From: Bradyrhizobium murdochi
Lineage (GTDB): Bacteria > Pseudomonadota > Alphaproteobacteria > Rhizobiales > Xanthobacteraceae
Length of the DNA: 64,000 bases
Assembly: GCF_000472965.1 (NCBI RefSeq)
Contig: NZ_AXAU01000004.1
Span: 199,414-263,413, forward strand
Reading direction: 5' to 3'
The notes under the pieces are model-generated. The model searched no databases, had not been told where the DNA came from, and worked only from the letters and a program-made list of their open reading frames with translations. This document shows, one piece after another, positions 26,951-35,923 of this stretch. The translations under genes were made by a program, and so were the position numbers. Each line of letters begins with the position of its first letter. The first letter of the stretch is position 1.

Positions 26951-27775
26951 TTATCGGTCGGTCCATTCAATTGCGGCGCGGTCCTGCAACGAAAACAGCG
27001 GTCCATCGTAGAGGAACGAGCATTGGTGAATCACCACCTGCCCGGCGCTGACGGCCACGTGCGAATAGTCAGGCAGCTCGTGCGACCCGGGAATGTGATC
27101 CGCCGTATCGAGGTCGAACGCCACCTGATGGGATAGCGCGCGCTGGATGTGGAAGGGGATGCCGCGCCACATGCCCGAGATCGGCCGGTGCAGATGGCCC
27201 ATGAATAGATAGTCCGGCTTTCGCGTGCGTGCGATCACGTCCCATTCGGCCTCGGGATTGGCGAGCTTGATGTCGTCCATGTAGCGCAGCCCGGTGTCGA
27301 ACGGCGGATGGTGCTGAAACAGCAGAAGCGGGCGATCGGCTGGTGCCGAGCCGAGCGCGTGTTCGAGGAAAGCGAGCCGCGCCTCGCACAGCAATCCGGC
27401 ATGGTCAGGCGCGGCCTCGTTCAGCGTGTCGAGCGTGACGACCGTCGCAGCATCGAACGAATGAATGGACTGCACAAAGCCGGATTCATCACGCGGCACG
27501 CCGGGGAAGAAATGGCCAAACGGACCGCGCTTATCGTGGTTGCCCATCAAGAGGATGGTCGGCGCCTTCAGCCGCGCCAGGACCGAGGCGAGATTTTCGT
27601 AAGCGGCGTCCTCACCCCAATGGGCAAGGTCACCGGTCACGATCACAAAGGAAATATCCGGATGATCGCGATTGATCCGCTCGACCGCCGCGCCAAGCCG
27701 CTCGGTGGGATCCAGGCCGTAGAGCCTACGGCCACGGGCGACGAAATGAGTGTCGGTGAGGATGACGAATTTCAT
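26951..27775 (-). CDS. Metallophosphoesterase (GpdQ/CpdA-like class III phosphodiesterase)
   Basis: 274 residues with every metal-site motif of the calcineurin-like superfamily: DTHF (residue 8 on), GDLAHWGE (about 48), GNHD (about 78), HHPP (about 155) and GHLH (about 194). Known class III enzymes hydrolyse cyclic nucleotides (CpdA) or glycerophosphodiesters (GpdQ). It is the last gene of the ABC operon beginning at 32094, which favours a diester taken up by that transporter. That substrate link is inference. Start ATG at 27775. Confidence 0.9.
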   Translation of the reverse strand: MKFVILTDTHFVARGRRLYGLDPTERLGAAVERINRDHPDISFVIVTGDLAHWGEDAAYENLASVLARLKAPTILLMGNHDKRGPFGHFFPGVPRDESGFVQSIHSFDAATVVTLDTLNEAAPDHAGLLCEARLAFLEHALGSAPADRPLLLFQHHPPFDTGLRYMDDIKLANPEAEWDVIARTRKPDYLFMGHLHRPISGMWRGIPFHIQRALSHQVAFDLDTADHIPGSHELPDYSHVAVSAGQVVIHQCSFLYDGPLFSLQDRAAIEWTDR

Positions 27776-27852
27776 CGAACCATGGTCTCCCTGTTAGCGA
27801 CCGCCGCGGCGTGGCGTGGTAGCCGCAGCGGCTCCTGGTAAGGCGGTTGTCG

Positions 27853-29130
27853 TCAACGCACCGAACCTACCGTCTTCTTCGGCAGCAGCTTCTGCACGTC
27901 GCTCGTCATGTCGGCGAGCACGGCTTCCGGCTCCTTGGTGCGTGCACCCGTCACGATGGAGTTGAGGTGATCCTTGATCACGTCGGTGATCTTGAGACCG
28001 TTGTCGCCGGGGAACGCGTACCATTTGGTCAGCAGCGCGAGCTGGCTGACCGCAGTGTAGTTATTCGGATTCTTGACGTAGAAATCCTTCAGGTGGACGT
28101 CGTTGGCGACCTTGTTCGGCGGCATGTAGCCGGTGGTCTCCGCCATGATCGCAGCGCCCTTCGGGCCGGTCCAGAACTTCACGACCTCCCAGGCCGCGTC
28201 ACGTTTGGCCTTGTCCTTGGCCAGAATCATCACGACATTCCCGCCGGCCGGCAACCGGCCGTTCGGCGACACCACGTCCGGGAAGGTGTGGGTCTTCAGT
28301 TCGAACTTGCCGCCGATCATCTGCGTGGTCTTGTTGAGGTCGGAGGTCGAGGTAACGTGAATGCCGGTCTTGCCGGCAGCAAAGGTCGCGCGCATCGCCG
28401 GCTGGTCGAGATTGGGCATGCCGGCTTCACTGACAAGGCGCGCCAGCGTCCTGATCGCGAACTGACCTTCCGGCCCGTTGAACGCCACTTTGTTTTCCTC
28501 GGCGTTCAACATGGTGCCGCCGCGCGAAAACACCGGTGCCTGCCACAACCAGTTGCCGGTGATGTCCCAGGCATAGGTGATACCGTTGATATCAGGGCCC
28601 AGCGCCTTGATCTTCTTGGCGAGATCGATCAGCCCGTCCCAGGTCTTCGGCAGATTGGCCGGGTCAGCGCCGGCCTTCTTCGCCAGATCGAGATTGACGT
28701 AGACGATCGGCAGCGAAATCGCGAACGGCAGCGCATAGACCTTGCCGCTCGCCGTGCCGATATCGAACATCGCCTGATGGAAGCCCTGCTTGTCGAAATC
28801 CTTCTCGGCCGCGATATAGCCATCGAGTTCGGCCGGAATGTTCTTGTCCACCAGCACGCGGATGCGGTTGAGGCCCTGGAAGCTCACGTCGGGCATCTGG
28901 TTGGTCACCGCCTCGCGCAGCACTTTCTGGGTACCTTCCTCGTAGGAATCATAGGGCGCACGCAGCGTGACCTTGATGTCCGGCCGCACCTTGGCAAACT
29001 CCTCGATGATGCGCTTGTGCGTGCCTTCGAACAATTCGGCATAGGGGTATTGAACGACGACTTCGGTCTGCGCATGCGCGAGGCCGGCGGCGAGCGAAAA
29101 GGCGGCTGCGGCAATCCATGTTCTGAACAT
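27853..29130 (-). CDS. Family 1 extracellular solute-binding protein of ABC transporter
   Basis: 425 residues. Signal peptide (MFRTWIAAAAFSLAAGLAHA) followed by a MalE/UgpB-type fold: TEVVVQYPYAELFEGTHKRIIEEFAKVRPDIKV, ALPFAISLPIVYVNLDLAKKAG and FWTGPKGAAIMAETTGYMPP. ATG at 29130 has AGGAGA upstream. It lies 30 bp after the second permease gene and 77 bp before the phosphoesterase in one minus-strand operon. The cluster composition resembles Ugp (glycerol-3-phosphate / glycerophosphodiester) systems, but sequence alone does not fix the ligand. Confidence 0.9.
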   Translation of the reverse strand: MFRTWIAAAAFSLAAGLAHAQTEVVVQYPYAELFEGTHKRIIEEFAKVRPDIKVTLRAPYDSYEEGTQKVLREAVTNQMPDVSFQGLNRIRVLVDKNIPAELDGYIAAEKDFDKQGFHQAMFDIGTASGKVYALPFAISLPIVYVNLDLAKKAGADPANLPKTWDGLIDLAKKIKALGPDINGITYAWDITGNWLWQAPVFSRGGTMLNAEENKVAFNGPEGQFAIRTLARLVSEAGMPNLDQPAMRATFAAGKTGIHVTSTSDLNKTTQMIGGKFELKTHTFPDVVSPNGRLPAGGNVVMILAKDKAKRDAAWEVVKFWTGPKGAAIMAETTGYMPPNKVANDVHLKDFYVKNPNNYTAVSQLALLTKWYAFPGDNGLKITDVIKDHLNSIVTGARTKEPEAVLADMTSDVQKLLPKKTVGSVR

Positions 29131-29160
29131 TGTCGTCTCCTGAGGTTTGAAAAAACTCGG

Positions 29161-29997
29161 TTACTTGATGCCGGTGAGCGTGATGCCTTCGATGAAGCGT
29201 CGCTGGGCGAACAGGAAGGCGATGACGAGCGGGGCGATGATGACCATCGCTGCCGCCATCAGAGGGCCGTAATTGGTTCCGGCCTCATTGTTGCGGAAGT
29301 GCGCGACCGCAAGCGGCGGCGTCTGCAAATGCTCGCTGTTCAGCACGATCAGCGGCCAGAAATAGTCGTTCCAGTGCGCGACTACCGAGAAGATGCCGAA
29401 CGCGGTCACCGCCGGAATCGCGGTCGGAAGCATCACGCGCCAGACGATGCCGAACTCGGAAATCCCGTCCATTCGCGCGGCGTCGATCAGGTCGTCGGGC
29501 ACAGTCTTGAAAAACTGGCGCATCAGGAAAATGCCGAACACCGAGATGGTGAACGGCAGCACCAGCGCCGCATAAGTATCGAGAACACCCAGTTTATGCA
29601 GCAGTAGGAAGACCGGGATCGCGGTCGCCTGCGGCGGAATAAGGATGCAGAACACGACGAGCGCAAACAGCACGTCACGGCCGAGAAAGCGCAATTTGGC
29701 GAGGGCGTAGGCGGCAGGCAGGGCAACCAGCACCTGAAGACCGAAGATCGAGGCCGTGACGATCAAACCGTTGAGCAGATAGCGCCATAGATCGGCCTTG
29801 ACGAAGGCGATCAGGAGATTATCCCACAGCGCGAACTGGTAGGGGATCAGGTGCAGATCGGATGAAAAAATCTCGGTTTGAGGTTTTGACGCGGTCGACA
29901 CCATCCAGATGAACGGCGTCAACATCACCCCCGCTCCCGCAAGCAGCACGATGTGCCGGATCGCAGACCACAGAAGCATGCGGGCCCGCGGCGTCAT
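29161..29997 (-). CDS. ABC transporter permease, UgpE/MalG-like
   Basis: 278 residues, about six membrane helices (first: IVLLAGAGVMLTPFIWMVSTASKP). The EAA loop is present in DAARMDGISEFGIVWRVMLPTAIPAVTAFGIF. The ATG at 29997 overlaps the stop of the upstream permease by ATGA, which fixes the start and implies coupled translation. It pairs with the UgpA-like permease to form the channel of the carbohydrate-uptake-type transporter. Confidence 0.92.
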   Translation of the reverse strand: MTPRARMLLWSAIRHIVLLAGAGVMLTPFIWMVSTASKPQTEIFSSDLHLIPYQFALWDNLLIAFVKADLWRYLLNGLIVTASIFGLQVLVALPAAYALAKLRFLGRDVLFALVVFCILIPPQATAIPVFLLLHKLGVLDTYAALVLPFTISVFGIFLMRQFFKTVPDDLIDAARMDGISEFGIVWRVMLPTAIPAVTAFGIFSVVAHWNDYFWPLIVLNSEHLQTPPLAVAHFRNNEAGTNYGPLMAAAMVIIAPLVIAFLFAQRRFIEGITLTGIK

Positions 29998-30908
29998 GCG
30001 TAGTGCACTTCCCGGTTGCCGAGCGCCGATTTGAGCAGGGTGAGCAGCAGCACGAAGGCCAGGAACACGACGGTAACGGCCGCACCGTAACCGGAGCGGA
30101 AGAACTCGAATCCTTCGGTATACATCGTGTAGATCAGCACTTCCGACGATTTCGAAGGGCCGCCCTTGGTCAAGACCTGAACGGTGTCGAACACCTGGAA
30201 CGAGCGGATGGCCGAGATCGCCACCACGAACAGGGTGACCGGCCCGAGCATCGGCCACGTCACCAGGCGGAAACGCGACCACGCGCCTTCGGCGCCGTCG
30301 ATCTCGGCCGCGTCGTAGAGATGCTTCGGGATCGAGACGAGGCCGGCGAGAAACAGCACCATGTTAAAGCCAGTGGCCTGCCAGATACCGATCACGCACA
30401 GCGAATAAAGCGCGGTGCCGCGATCCTGGAGCCAGCTATGGCCCTGCACGCCGGCGGCGCGCAAAAGTCCATTCACCAGGCCGAACTGCGGGTGCAGCAT
30501 GAATTCCCAGACGATCGCCATCGCAATCAACGTCGCCATGACAGGAAGGAAGTAGACGGTGCGATACCAGCTCTTGAGCCCGGCGCCGCTCTGGATCAGG
30601 AGCGCAACGCCGAGCCCGAGCGCCACCGCGCCGGGCACAACGATCGCGACATAGGTCAGCGTGTTCTTCAGTGAAATCCAGAACACCCGATCGGCGAACA
30701 TCTCCCGGTAATTCGAGAGGCCGATCCAGGAGAACGCCGGCGCGCCAAGCTGATAGTCGGTAAACGAGAGCGCGATCACTCCGGCGAGCGGGCCGATCAG
30801 CATCAGCAGCATCAGCACGAAGGCCGGCGCGGCCAGCGCGTAGGCTGCCTGCGATCGCCCTGTCCAGCCGAAACTGGCCAACACCCACGCAGGGTCGCGT
30901 GGCGCCAT
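29994..30908 (-). CDS. ABC transporter permease, UgpA/MalF-like
   Basis: 304 residues with about six membrane helices (AAYALAAPAFVLMLLMLIGPLAG first) and the EAA motif DAAEIDGAEGAWSRFRLVTWPMLGPVTLFV. The ATG at 30908 has AGGGAG five nt upstream and is preferred. A TTG at 30944 would extend the protein by 12 residues and overlap the ATPase stop by 8 bp. It is the second gene of the operon, after the ATPase. Confidence 0.9.
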   Translation of the reverse strand: MAPRDPAWVLASFGWTGRSQAAYALAAPAFVLMLLMLIGPLAGVIALSFTDYQLGAPAFSWIGLSNYREMFADRVFWISLKNTLTYVAIVVPGAVALGLGVALLIQSGAGLKSWYRTVYFLPVMATLIAMAIVWEFMLHPQFGLVNGLLRAAGVQGHSWLQDRGTALYSLCVIGIWQATGFNMVLFLAGLVSIPKHLYDAAEIDGAEGAWSRFRLVTWPMLGPVTLFVVAISAIRSFQVFDTVQVLTKGGPSKSSEVLIYTMYTEGFEFFRSGYGAAVTVVFLAFVLLLTLLKSALGNREVHYA

Positions 30909-30936
30909 CGCCACTCCCTGCAGCGCGGTGGCAGCG

Positions 30937-32094
30937 TCAGACAACGGCCATCCCCCGCGGCCGCTCGACGCGCGACGGGACCGAAGTCACGATGCGCTTA
31001 CCATCAGCGTCGAAGGCGCGAACCGCCTCCGGCGCAAAGCCGTAGCCGACTGTGGCTCCGATCGCGGGCAACTGGCCGGGGTCGTTGACGCGCGCCACCA
31101 CCGGCGCGTCCGTGCCCGCGCTGCCGATATGGACGAAGGCTTCCGATCCCAGATTTTCCAGATGCACGACGGTGCCGGAAAGCAGTCCGTGCGAAGCCAG
31201 CTCGATCCGCTCCGGCCTGACGCAGATGCGGCACTCTCCTTCCGGCGCCAGTGTTGCCGCATGGAGAACATGTCCGAGCATCTCCAGCCGGCCATCGCTG
31301 CGGATACGACCGGGAAATGCGTTTATCTTCGGCGTGCCGACGAATTCGGCGACGCGGATATCGCAGGGGTCCTCATAGACGGCGGCGGGCGTGCCGACCT
31401 GAATGAGCTCGCCGCCGATCATGACGGCAATCCGGCCCGACATGGTCATGGCTTCGGCCTGGTCATGGGTGACATAGATGAAGGTCGTCTTGAGCTGACG
31501 GTGCAACTGGGCAATCTCGGCGCGCATGTGCACGCGAAGCTTGGCGTCGAGATTGGATAGCGGCTCGTCGAACAGAAACGCGCGCGGTTGACGCACGATG
31601 GCGCGGCCGACGGCAACGCGCTGGCGCTGGCCGCCGGACAATTGCCCGGGCTTGCGCTTCAGCAGCGGCGAAATTTCGAGCTGCTCGGCCACCCTTTCGA
31701 CATCGTCGCGAATGACGCGTTCGGCGCGGCGGCGACCAGGCATCAGCCGGCCCACGAACGGCGCCCGCTCCAGCGCAGACAGGCGCTTCATCCGCAGCGG
31801 GACGGCGATATTGTCAAACACGCTGAGGTGCGGATAAAGCGCGTAGGACTGGAACACCATTGCCAGATTGCGCGCGCTTGGCCTGATGCCGTCGGCACCG
31901 GCACCATCAATCCGAACTTCGCCGGAAGACTGCGGTTCGAGACCGGCGATGACGCGCAGAAGCGTGGATTTGCCGCACCCCGACGGACCGACGAGGGAGA
32001 TGAACTCCCCGTCGTGAATCGTGAGATCGACGCCTTTCAGAACCTCGGCGCCGTCAAAAGCCTTGCGAAGCGCCCGAATCTCGATCTCGGCCAT
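30937..32094 (-). CDS. ABC transporter ATP-binding protein, UgpC/MalK-like
   Basis: 385 residues. Walker A (GPSGCGKST, about 37-45), Q-loop (AMVFQSYALYPH), signature LSGGQRQRVAVGRA, Walker B (AFLFDEPLSNLDAKLR) and the H-loop (YVTHDQAEAMT) are complete. The C-terminal TOBE/OB region (about 250-370) is typical of carbohydrate-uptake ATPases and can carry regulatory contacts. It is the first gene of the five-gene minus-strand operon. An extra Arg-rich insert (APFVGRLMPGRRRAERVIRDDV) lies in the helical subdomain. Confidence 0.94.
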   Translation of the reverse strand: MAEIEIRALRKAFDGAEVLKGVDLTIHDGEFISLVGPSGCGKSTLLRVIAGLEPQSSGEVRIDGAGADGIRPSARNLAMVFQSYALYPHLSVFDNIAVPLRMKRLSALERAPFVGRLMPGRRRAERVIRDDVERVAEQLEISPLLKRKPGQLSGGQRQRVAVGRAIVRQPRAFLFDEPLSNLDAKLRVHMRAEIAQLHRQLKTTFIYVTHDQAEAMTMSGRIAVMIGGELIQVGTPAAVYEDPCDIRVAEFVGTPKINAFPGRIRSDGRLEMLGHVLHAATLAPEGECRICVRPERIELASHGLLSGTVVHLENLGSEAFVHIGSAGTDAPVVARVNDPGQLPAIGATVGYGFAPEAVRAFDADGKRIVTSVPSRVERPRGMAVV

Positions 32095-32241
32095 TTCAAT
32101 CCGGTATCCGTGGCTGCGGTACCGGATGTCCTAAAGGGCTTGTTTGACAGTTATATCACAATGCAACGAACCGCCGGGCTTGGCCCCCAGCTTTCCACCG
32201 GCCGCCCCCGGAACATGGCTGATGCACAGGCGGAGCTCCGC

Positions 32242-32604
32242 CTACACCTTCACCAGGCTCTCGAATCCACCATAGATCATCCGCTTGCCGTCGAACGGCG
32301 GCTTCGACTTCGGATCCATCATTTCGCTAAGCCGCGGGTCCGCCATCACCTTGGCGTTGATCTTGTCGCGCTGGGCGCGCGACTTGTAGGTGATCCAGGC
32401 GAACACGACGGTCTCGCCCGGCTTGAGCTTCACGGCGCGCGGAAACGACGTGACCTTGCCGACCTTGACGTCCTCAGCGACCCATTCGCGATAATCCAGT
32501 GCGCCGTATTCGCGCCAGATCTTGCCGGCTTTTTTCGACAGGCGGGAGTAGGCCTCGAGGTTTTTCTTCGGCACGGCGACGATGAAGCCATCGACGTAAG
32601 GCAT
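32242..32604 (-). CDS. DUF1428 family protein
   Basis: 120 residues starting MPYVDGFIVAVPKKNLEAY, the hallmark opening of DUF1428 (dimeric alpha-beta barrel, YciI/EthD-like). It continues with DVKVGKVTSFPRAVKLKPGETVVFAWI and ends DGKRMIYGGFESLVKV. Function unknown; such proteins often neighbour DUF899 and AHSA1/ArsR genes, as here. A palindromic repeat separates it from the DUF899 gene upstream. Start ATG with GGAGAA about 10 nt before. Confidence 0.85.
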   Translation of the reverse strand: MPYVDGFIVAVPKKNLEAYSRLSKKAGKIWREYGALDYREWVAEDVKVGKVTSFPRAVKLKPGETVVFAWITYKSRAQRDKINAKVMADPRLSEMMDPKSKPPFDGKRMIYGGFESLVKV

Positions 32605-32645
32605 GCGGATTGTTCTCCGTTGTTTTTTTAAGAGCAAGGTGCCCC

Positions 32646-32728
32646 CGTCATTCCGGGGCGATGCGAAGCATCGAACCCGGAATCTCGAGATTCCGGGTCT
32701 GGTGCTGACGCACCATCCCGGAATGACG
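32646..32728. repeat. REP-like palindromic element, copy A
   Basis: 83 bp. The termini CGTCATTCCGGG and CCCGGAATGACG are inverted. Inside are three hairpins: GATGC-gaa-GCATC, a perfect 24-bp palindrome of ACCCGGAATCTC with its reverse complement, and TGGTGC-tgac-GCACCA. A near-identical copy lies at 43182-43263 and a short derivative at 38204-38246. Confidence 0.9.
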
Positions 32729-32743
32729 AGAGCAACCGCTCAC

Positions 32744-33481
32744 TCAACTATGACAACAAGATGCCTGAACTGACGCCGGCTGGTATTGGTCACGTAGCCG
32801 CACCCAGTCCATTGGATAGGGCAGGCCTTGTTCGTGACGCCCGAGCGGGGTCAGATCGAGATAGTGGTAGGCGGCGTTCATCATGTCGAGGCCGCGCGAG
32901 AAGCAGGAATAGGTGTGGAAGACGTTCCCGCCCTCGTCGCGGTAGAACACGCTGATGCCCGGCGCCTCTTCGCCGCCGAAGGGAGTGGTGCCGAAATTGT
33001 AGAGCGTGGCGCCTGACTTGAGCTGCTCGGGCGTGAACGAGACACCGTAATCGTAGTTGAACTCATTTGCACCCGACGACAGCCAATCGAAGGTCCAGCC
33101 CATCCGCTGCTTGAATGCGGTAAGCTTTTGCAGCGGCGCGCGCGAGATCGCGACCATCGTGGTGTCGCGGGCGGCCAGATGCGGGATCATGCGCTCGAAC
33201 CCGTCTGCCCAGAACGAGCAGCTCTTGCAGGCCTCGCTCCAGTCGGGCGCGAACATCACATGCTGCACCACGAGCTGGCTCCGCCCCTTGAACAGGTCGC
33301 CGAGCGAGACCTTTCCGCCGGGCCCATCGAATACGTAGTTCTTTTCGACCCTGACCCAGGGCAGCGCGCGCCGTTCTTCGTTCAGACGCTCGCGCGCTCG
33401 GGTGTATTCCTTCTCACGCGCAAGGTGCGCCTTGCGGGCGGCGATCCATTCTTCGCGGGAGACGACGGGATGCGGCTGCAT
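32744..33481 (-). CDS. DUF899 thioredoxin-fold protein
   Basis: 245 residues. The DUF899 pattern is clear: REEWIAARKAHLAREKEYTRARERLNEERRALPWVRVEKNYVFDG, LVVQHVMFAPDWSEACKSCSFWADGF (with a Cys pair) and GISVFYRDEGGNVFHTYSCFSRGLDMMNAAYHYLDLTPLGR. These thioredoxin-like proteins have no proven activity. The ATG at 33481 follows AGAGGAG. It lies 16 bp after the AHSA1-like gene, so ArsR-AHSA1-DUF899 look like one operon. Confidence 0.9.
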   Translation of the reverse strand: MQPHPVVSREEWIAARKAHLAREKEYTRARERLNEERRALPWVRVEKNYVFDGPGGKVSLGDLFKGRSQLVVQHVMFAPDWSEACKSCSFWADGFERMIPHLAARDTTMVAISRAPLQKLTAFKQRMGWTFDWLSSGANEFNYDYGVSFTPEQLKSGATLYNFGTTPFGGEEAPGISVFYRDEGGNVFHTYSCFSRGLDMMNAAYHYLDLTPLGRHEQGLPYPMDWVRLRDQYQPASVQASCCHS

Positions 33482-33497
33482 GATGGGCTCCTCTTGT

Positions 33498-33980
33498 TCA
33501 GGCCAGGTAGACTTCAAGCTTGCCGAGGAATTCGGTCCAGCCGCGCTGGTGATTGTCGCGCGCTTTCTCGTCGACGAACTGCGCGTGGTTGAAGACGAGC
33601 AGCGAACCGCTTCCTTCCGGCCTGATCGAAATGGTCACCAGCGATTCGCGCTCCGGCGTCGAATGCCATGCCCAGCTAAACACCAAGCGCTCGTTCGGAA
33701 CGACCTCGCGATAGACGCCGCCGACCTCGTTGTAATCGCCATTGGCGCGGAAGCTGATGCGGTAGCGCCCGCCGACGCGCAAATCGATGTCGGCCCTGAC
33801 CGAGCCCTCCTCGACGGAGGTCGGCCCGAACCATTGCACTAGCTTTTGCGGGTCGGCCCACGCGGCGTAGACTTTTTCGGGCGCCGCGCTGAACCGGCGC
33901 GTGAGCGTGAGACTGGGACGCGCGGCGAGTTCGGCGTCGCGGGCAGTATCGTGCTTGGCAAGACTTGACTGGGTGGCCAT
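33498..33980 (-). CDS. SRPBCC/AHSA1 family protein
   Basis: 160 residues with the START-like AHSA1 fold: LTRRFSAAPEKVYAAWADPQKLVQWFGPTSV near the N-terminus, then GGRYRISFRANGDYNEVGGVYREVVPNERLVFSW and QRGWTEFLGKLEVYLA at the end. Such proteins bind hydrophobic ligands. Start ATG at 33980 with AGGAAG upstream. Its first 142 bp overlap the ArsR-type gene in another frame. The pair is the usual regulator-plus-AHSA1 arrangement. Confidence 0.88.
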   Translation of the reverse strand: MATQSSLAKHDTARDAELAARPSLTLTRRFSAAPEKVYAAWADPQKLVQWFGPTSVEEGSVRADIDLRVGGRYRISFRANGDYNEVGGVYREVVPNERLVFSWAWHSTPERESLVTISIRPEGSGSLLVFNHAQFVDEKARDNHQRGWTEFLGKLEVYLA

Positions 33981-34309
33981 GGGTCTTCCTCCACAAAAGC
34001 GGCAAGGCGGTCGAGCGCGTCGGACCAGAAGCGCCGGTAGCGGTTGAGCCAGTCCATCGCCTGCTCCATCGGCTCGGCGGTCAACCGGCACGCGACCGTG
34101 CGGCCGGTCTTTTCGCGCGCGATCAGGCCGGCATCGGACAGTACATCGAGATGCTTGATGATCGCGGGCAGCGACATCGAAAATGGCTTCGCCAGCTCGC
34201 TGACCGACAGGCTGTCTCGATCGCCAAGCCGCGCCAGCAGCGCGCGCCGGGTTGGGTCGGACAGCGCGGCAAAGGTGCGGTCCAGAACGTCTTCCTGATA
34301 CTTAACCAT
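33839..34309 (-). CDS. ArsR-family winged-helix repressor with out-of-frame C-terminal extension
   Basis: 156 residues. The winged helix (about 8-100) is typical: DRTFAALSDPTRRALLARLG, SVSELAKPFSMSLPAIIKHLDVLSDAGLIAREKTGRTV. It has no Cys metal site, so it belongs to the non-metal ArsR class found next to AHSA1 genes. Relatives normally stop near residue 110; here the frame runs on for 47 codons inside the AHSA1-like gene, giving a Pro/Arg/Ser-rich tail. This could be a lost stop or a frameshift. ATG at 34309. Confidence 0.85.
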   Translation of the reverse strand: MVKYQEDVLDRTFAALSDPTRRALLARLGDRDSLSVSELAKPFSMSLPAIIKHLDVLSDAGLIAREKTGRTVACRLTAEPMEQAMDWLNRYRRFWSDALDRLAAFVEEDPWPPSQVLPSTILPATPNSPRVPVSRSRAGSARRPKKSTPRGPTRKS

Positions 34310-34455
34310 GTGGTTTAGTATAGATGCAAACAAAACGCCGTCAAGCCGGCGTGTGCATCACGAAGTCGGGAGTGGCGGAGAGGCACCGATGGCCGGATCG
34401 TTCAGCGCGAACAGCGCTCTCGTCCGGCCATCATGCGAAAGGGTTGCGAGATGGG

Positions 34456-34713
34456 TCAATAGTCCCGGTAGATGCGAACCCGCCGCTGCTGTTGCCCAAA
34501 GGCGAAGCGCGGATTGACGTTGCAGTAGAGCCCGCGACCCGACGCCGATGCCATGCACTGACCATAGCTGCTGTAGGAGCAGTCGCCAGGAATGCCGATG
34601 GTCCGACCCTGGAGGCAATAGGGATAGTCATACGCCGCCGCGGGTGAACTGCCCGCGACGGTGGCAACTGTCGCCACCGTCAGCGCCAATGTCGCTAGTA
34701 TTGCACTGCGCAT
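34456..34713 (-). CDS. DUF3551 secreted small protein
   Basis: 85 residues: signal peptide (MRSAILATLALTVATVATVAGSSPAAA), then the Cys-rich DUF3551 domain YPYCLQGRTIGIPGDCSYSSYGQCMASASGRGLYCNVNPRF with four cysteines likely forming disulfides. DUF3551 is abundant in Bradyrhizobium and relatives and is of unknown function. It stands alone between the ArsR gene and a transporter-binding protein. Confidence 0.88.
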   Translation of the reverse strand: MRSAILATLALTVATVATVAGSSPAAAYDYPYCLQGRTIGIPGDCSYSSYGQCMASASGRGLYCNVNPRFAFGQQQRRVRIYRDY

Positions 34714-34795
34714 CTTCGATCTCCTTCACATGACGCAAGGCCGCGTCGCCTTTGCCATAAAACACCGCGGCTGCGCCTCTGTTCCGTGACGTAGA

Positions 34796-35773
34796 TCACT
34801 GCACTTTTTCAACCTTGGCTTCCTCGATCACCTTCTTCCACTTTTCGGTTTCGGCCACGATCATCTTGCCGAATACCTCCGGCGGTCCGATCAGCGGCTC
34901 GCCGCCAAGCTCGGTCAGGCGGGCCTTGATCGCCGGCTCGGCGAGGATCTCGTTGATCTCCTTGTTCAGCTTGGCGATGACTTCCTTCGGCGTGTTCTTC
35001 GGTGCACCGACGCCGAACAGCGCGCTCGCCTCATAGCCGGGGATAGTGTCGGCAAGCACCGGCACATCAGGCAACAGCGGCGACTTTGTCGTGCTGGTGA
35101 CGGCTAGCGCCCGCACCGAGCCGGCGCGGACATGCTGGAGGATGGAAGGCATATTGTCGAAGATCAGTTGGACCTGGCCGCCGAGCAGATCGGTGATCGC
35201 GGGCGCGGCACCGCGATAGGGCACGTGCTGCATCTTGGCGCCGGACATTGCCATGAACATTTCGCCCGACAGATGCACGGACGTGCCGTTGCCGGACGAG
35301 GCCAGGTTCACTTTGCCGGGATTGGCCTTCACATAGGCGATGAACTCGGCGGCCGTCTTGGCCGGCACGTCCTTGTTGACCGTCATCACGTTCGGCACGC
35401 GATTGAACGCCGCGATCGGCGCAAGATCGCGGACCACGTTGAACTTCAAATTGGCGTAGAGCGTGGCATTGATGTAGTTCGCGGGATTGACCAGCAGCAA
35501 TGTATAGCCGTCCGGCTCGGCGTTGATGACGGATTCGGTCGCGATATTGTTGCCGGCGCCGGGCTTGTTCTCGATCACGAATTGCTGGCCGAGCCGTTCG
35601 GAAAGCCGCTGCCCGATCAGCCGCGCGATGATGTCGGTCGCGCCGCCCGGCGGATATCCGACGACCCATTTCACCGGCCGGGTCGGATAATCCGCCGCCG
35701 AAACGCTGCCGATCGAAGCGGCAGTGGAAAGGCCGATGACGGCCAGGCAAATCGCGGTACGGCGTGAAATCAT
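34796..35773 (-). CDS. Tripartite tricarboxylate transporter substrate-binding protein (Bug family)
   Basis: 325 residues. Signal peptide to SVSA (about residue 26), then the Bug/TctC fold: YPTRPVKWVVGYPPGGATDIIARLIGQ, FVIENKPGAGNNIATE, PDGYTLLLVNPAN, MQHVPYRGAAPAITDLLGGQVQLIFDNMPS. These capture carboxylates in the periplasm for TctAB permeases. No tctAB genes are in the window, so it is an orphan receptor, common in this lineage. AAGGAGAAG precedes the ATG. Confidence 0.92.
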   Translation of the reverse strand: MISRRTAICLAVIGLSTAASIGSVSAADYPTRPVKWVVGYPPGGATDIIARLIGQRLSERLGQQFVIENKPGAGNNIATESVINAEPDGYTLLLVNPANYINATLYANLKFNVVRDLAPIAAFNRVPNVMTVNKDVPAKTAAEFIAYVKANPGKVNLASSGNGTSVHLSGEMFMAMSGAKMQHVPYRGAAPAITDLLGGQVQLIFDNMPSILQHVRAGSVRALAVTSTTKSPLLPDVPVLADTIPGYEASALFGVGAPKNTPKEVIAKLNKEINEILAEPAIKARLTELGGEPLIGPPEVFGKMIVAETEKWKKVIEEAKVEKVQ

Positions 35774-35923
35774 AAAACTTCTCCTTGGAGGCCGGGGTTC
35801 AGGCCCGGTCCGTTTCTATTGAGGCGCGGTTCCATTGAACCGAACGCGGCGCGCGTTGTAACAAACAAACCCGGGTGCGGCCAGTGGGGCGCAGCGTCTG
35901 CGACCGCGACGAAAGGATAAGGC

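Noticed and set aside
27847-29607. 586-codon plus-strand frame opposite the binding-protein gene
   Set aside because: His/Arg-rich antisense translation of a clear solute-binding protein and part of a permease.
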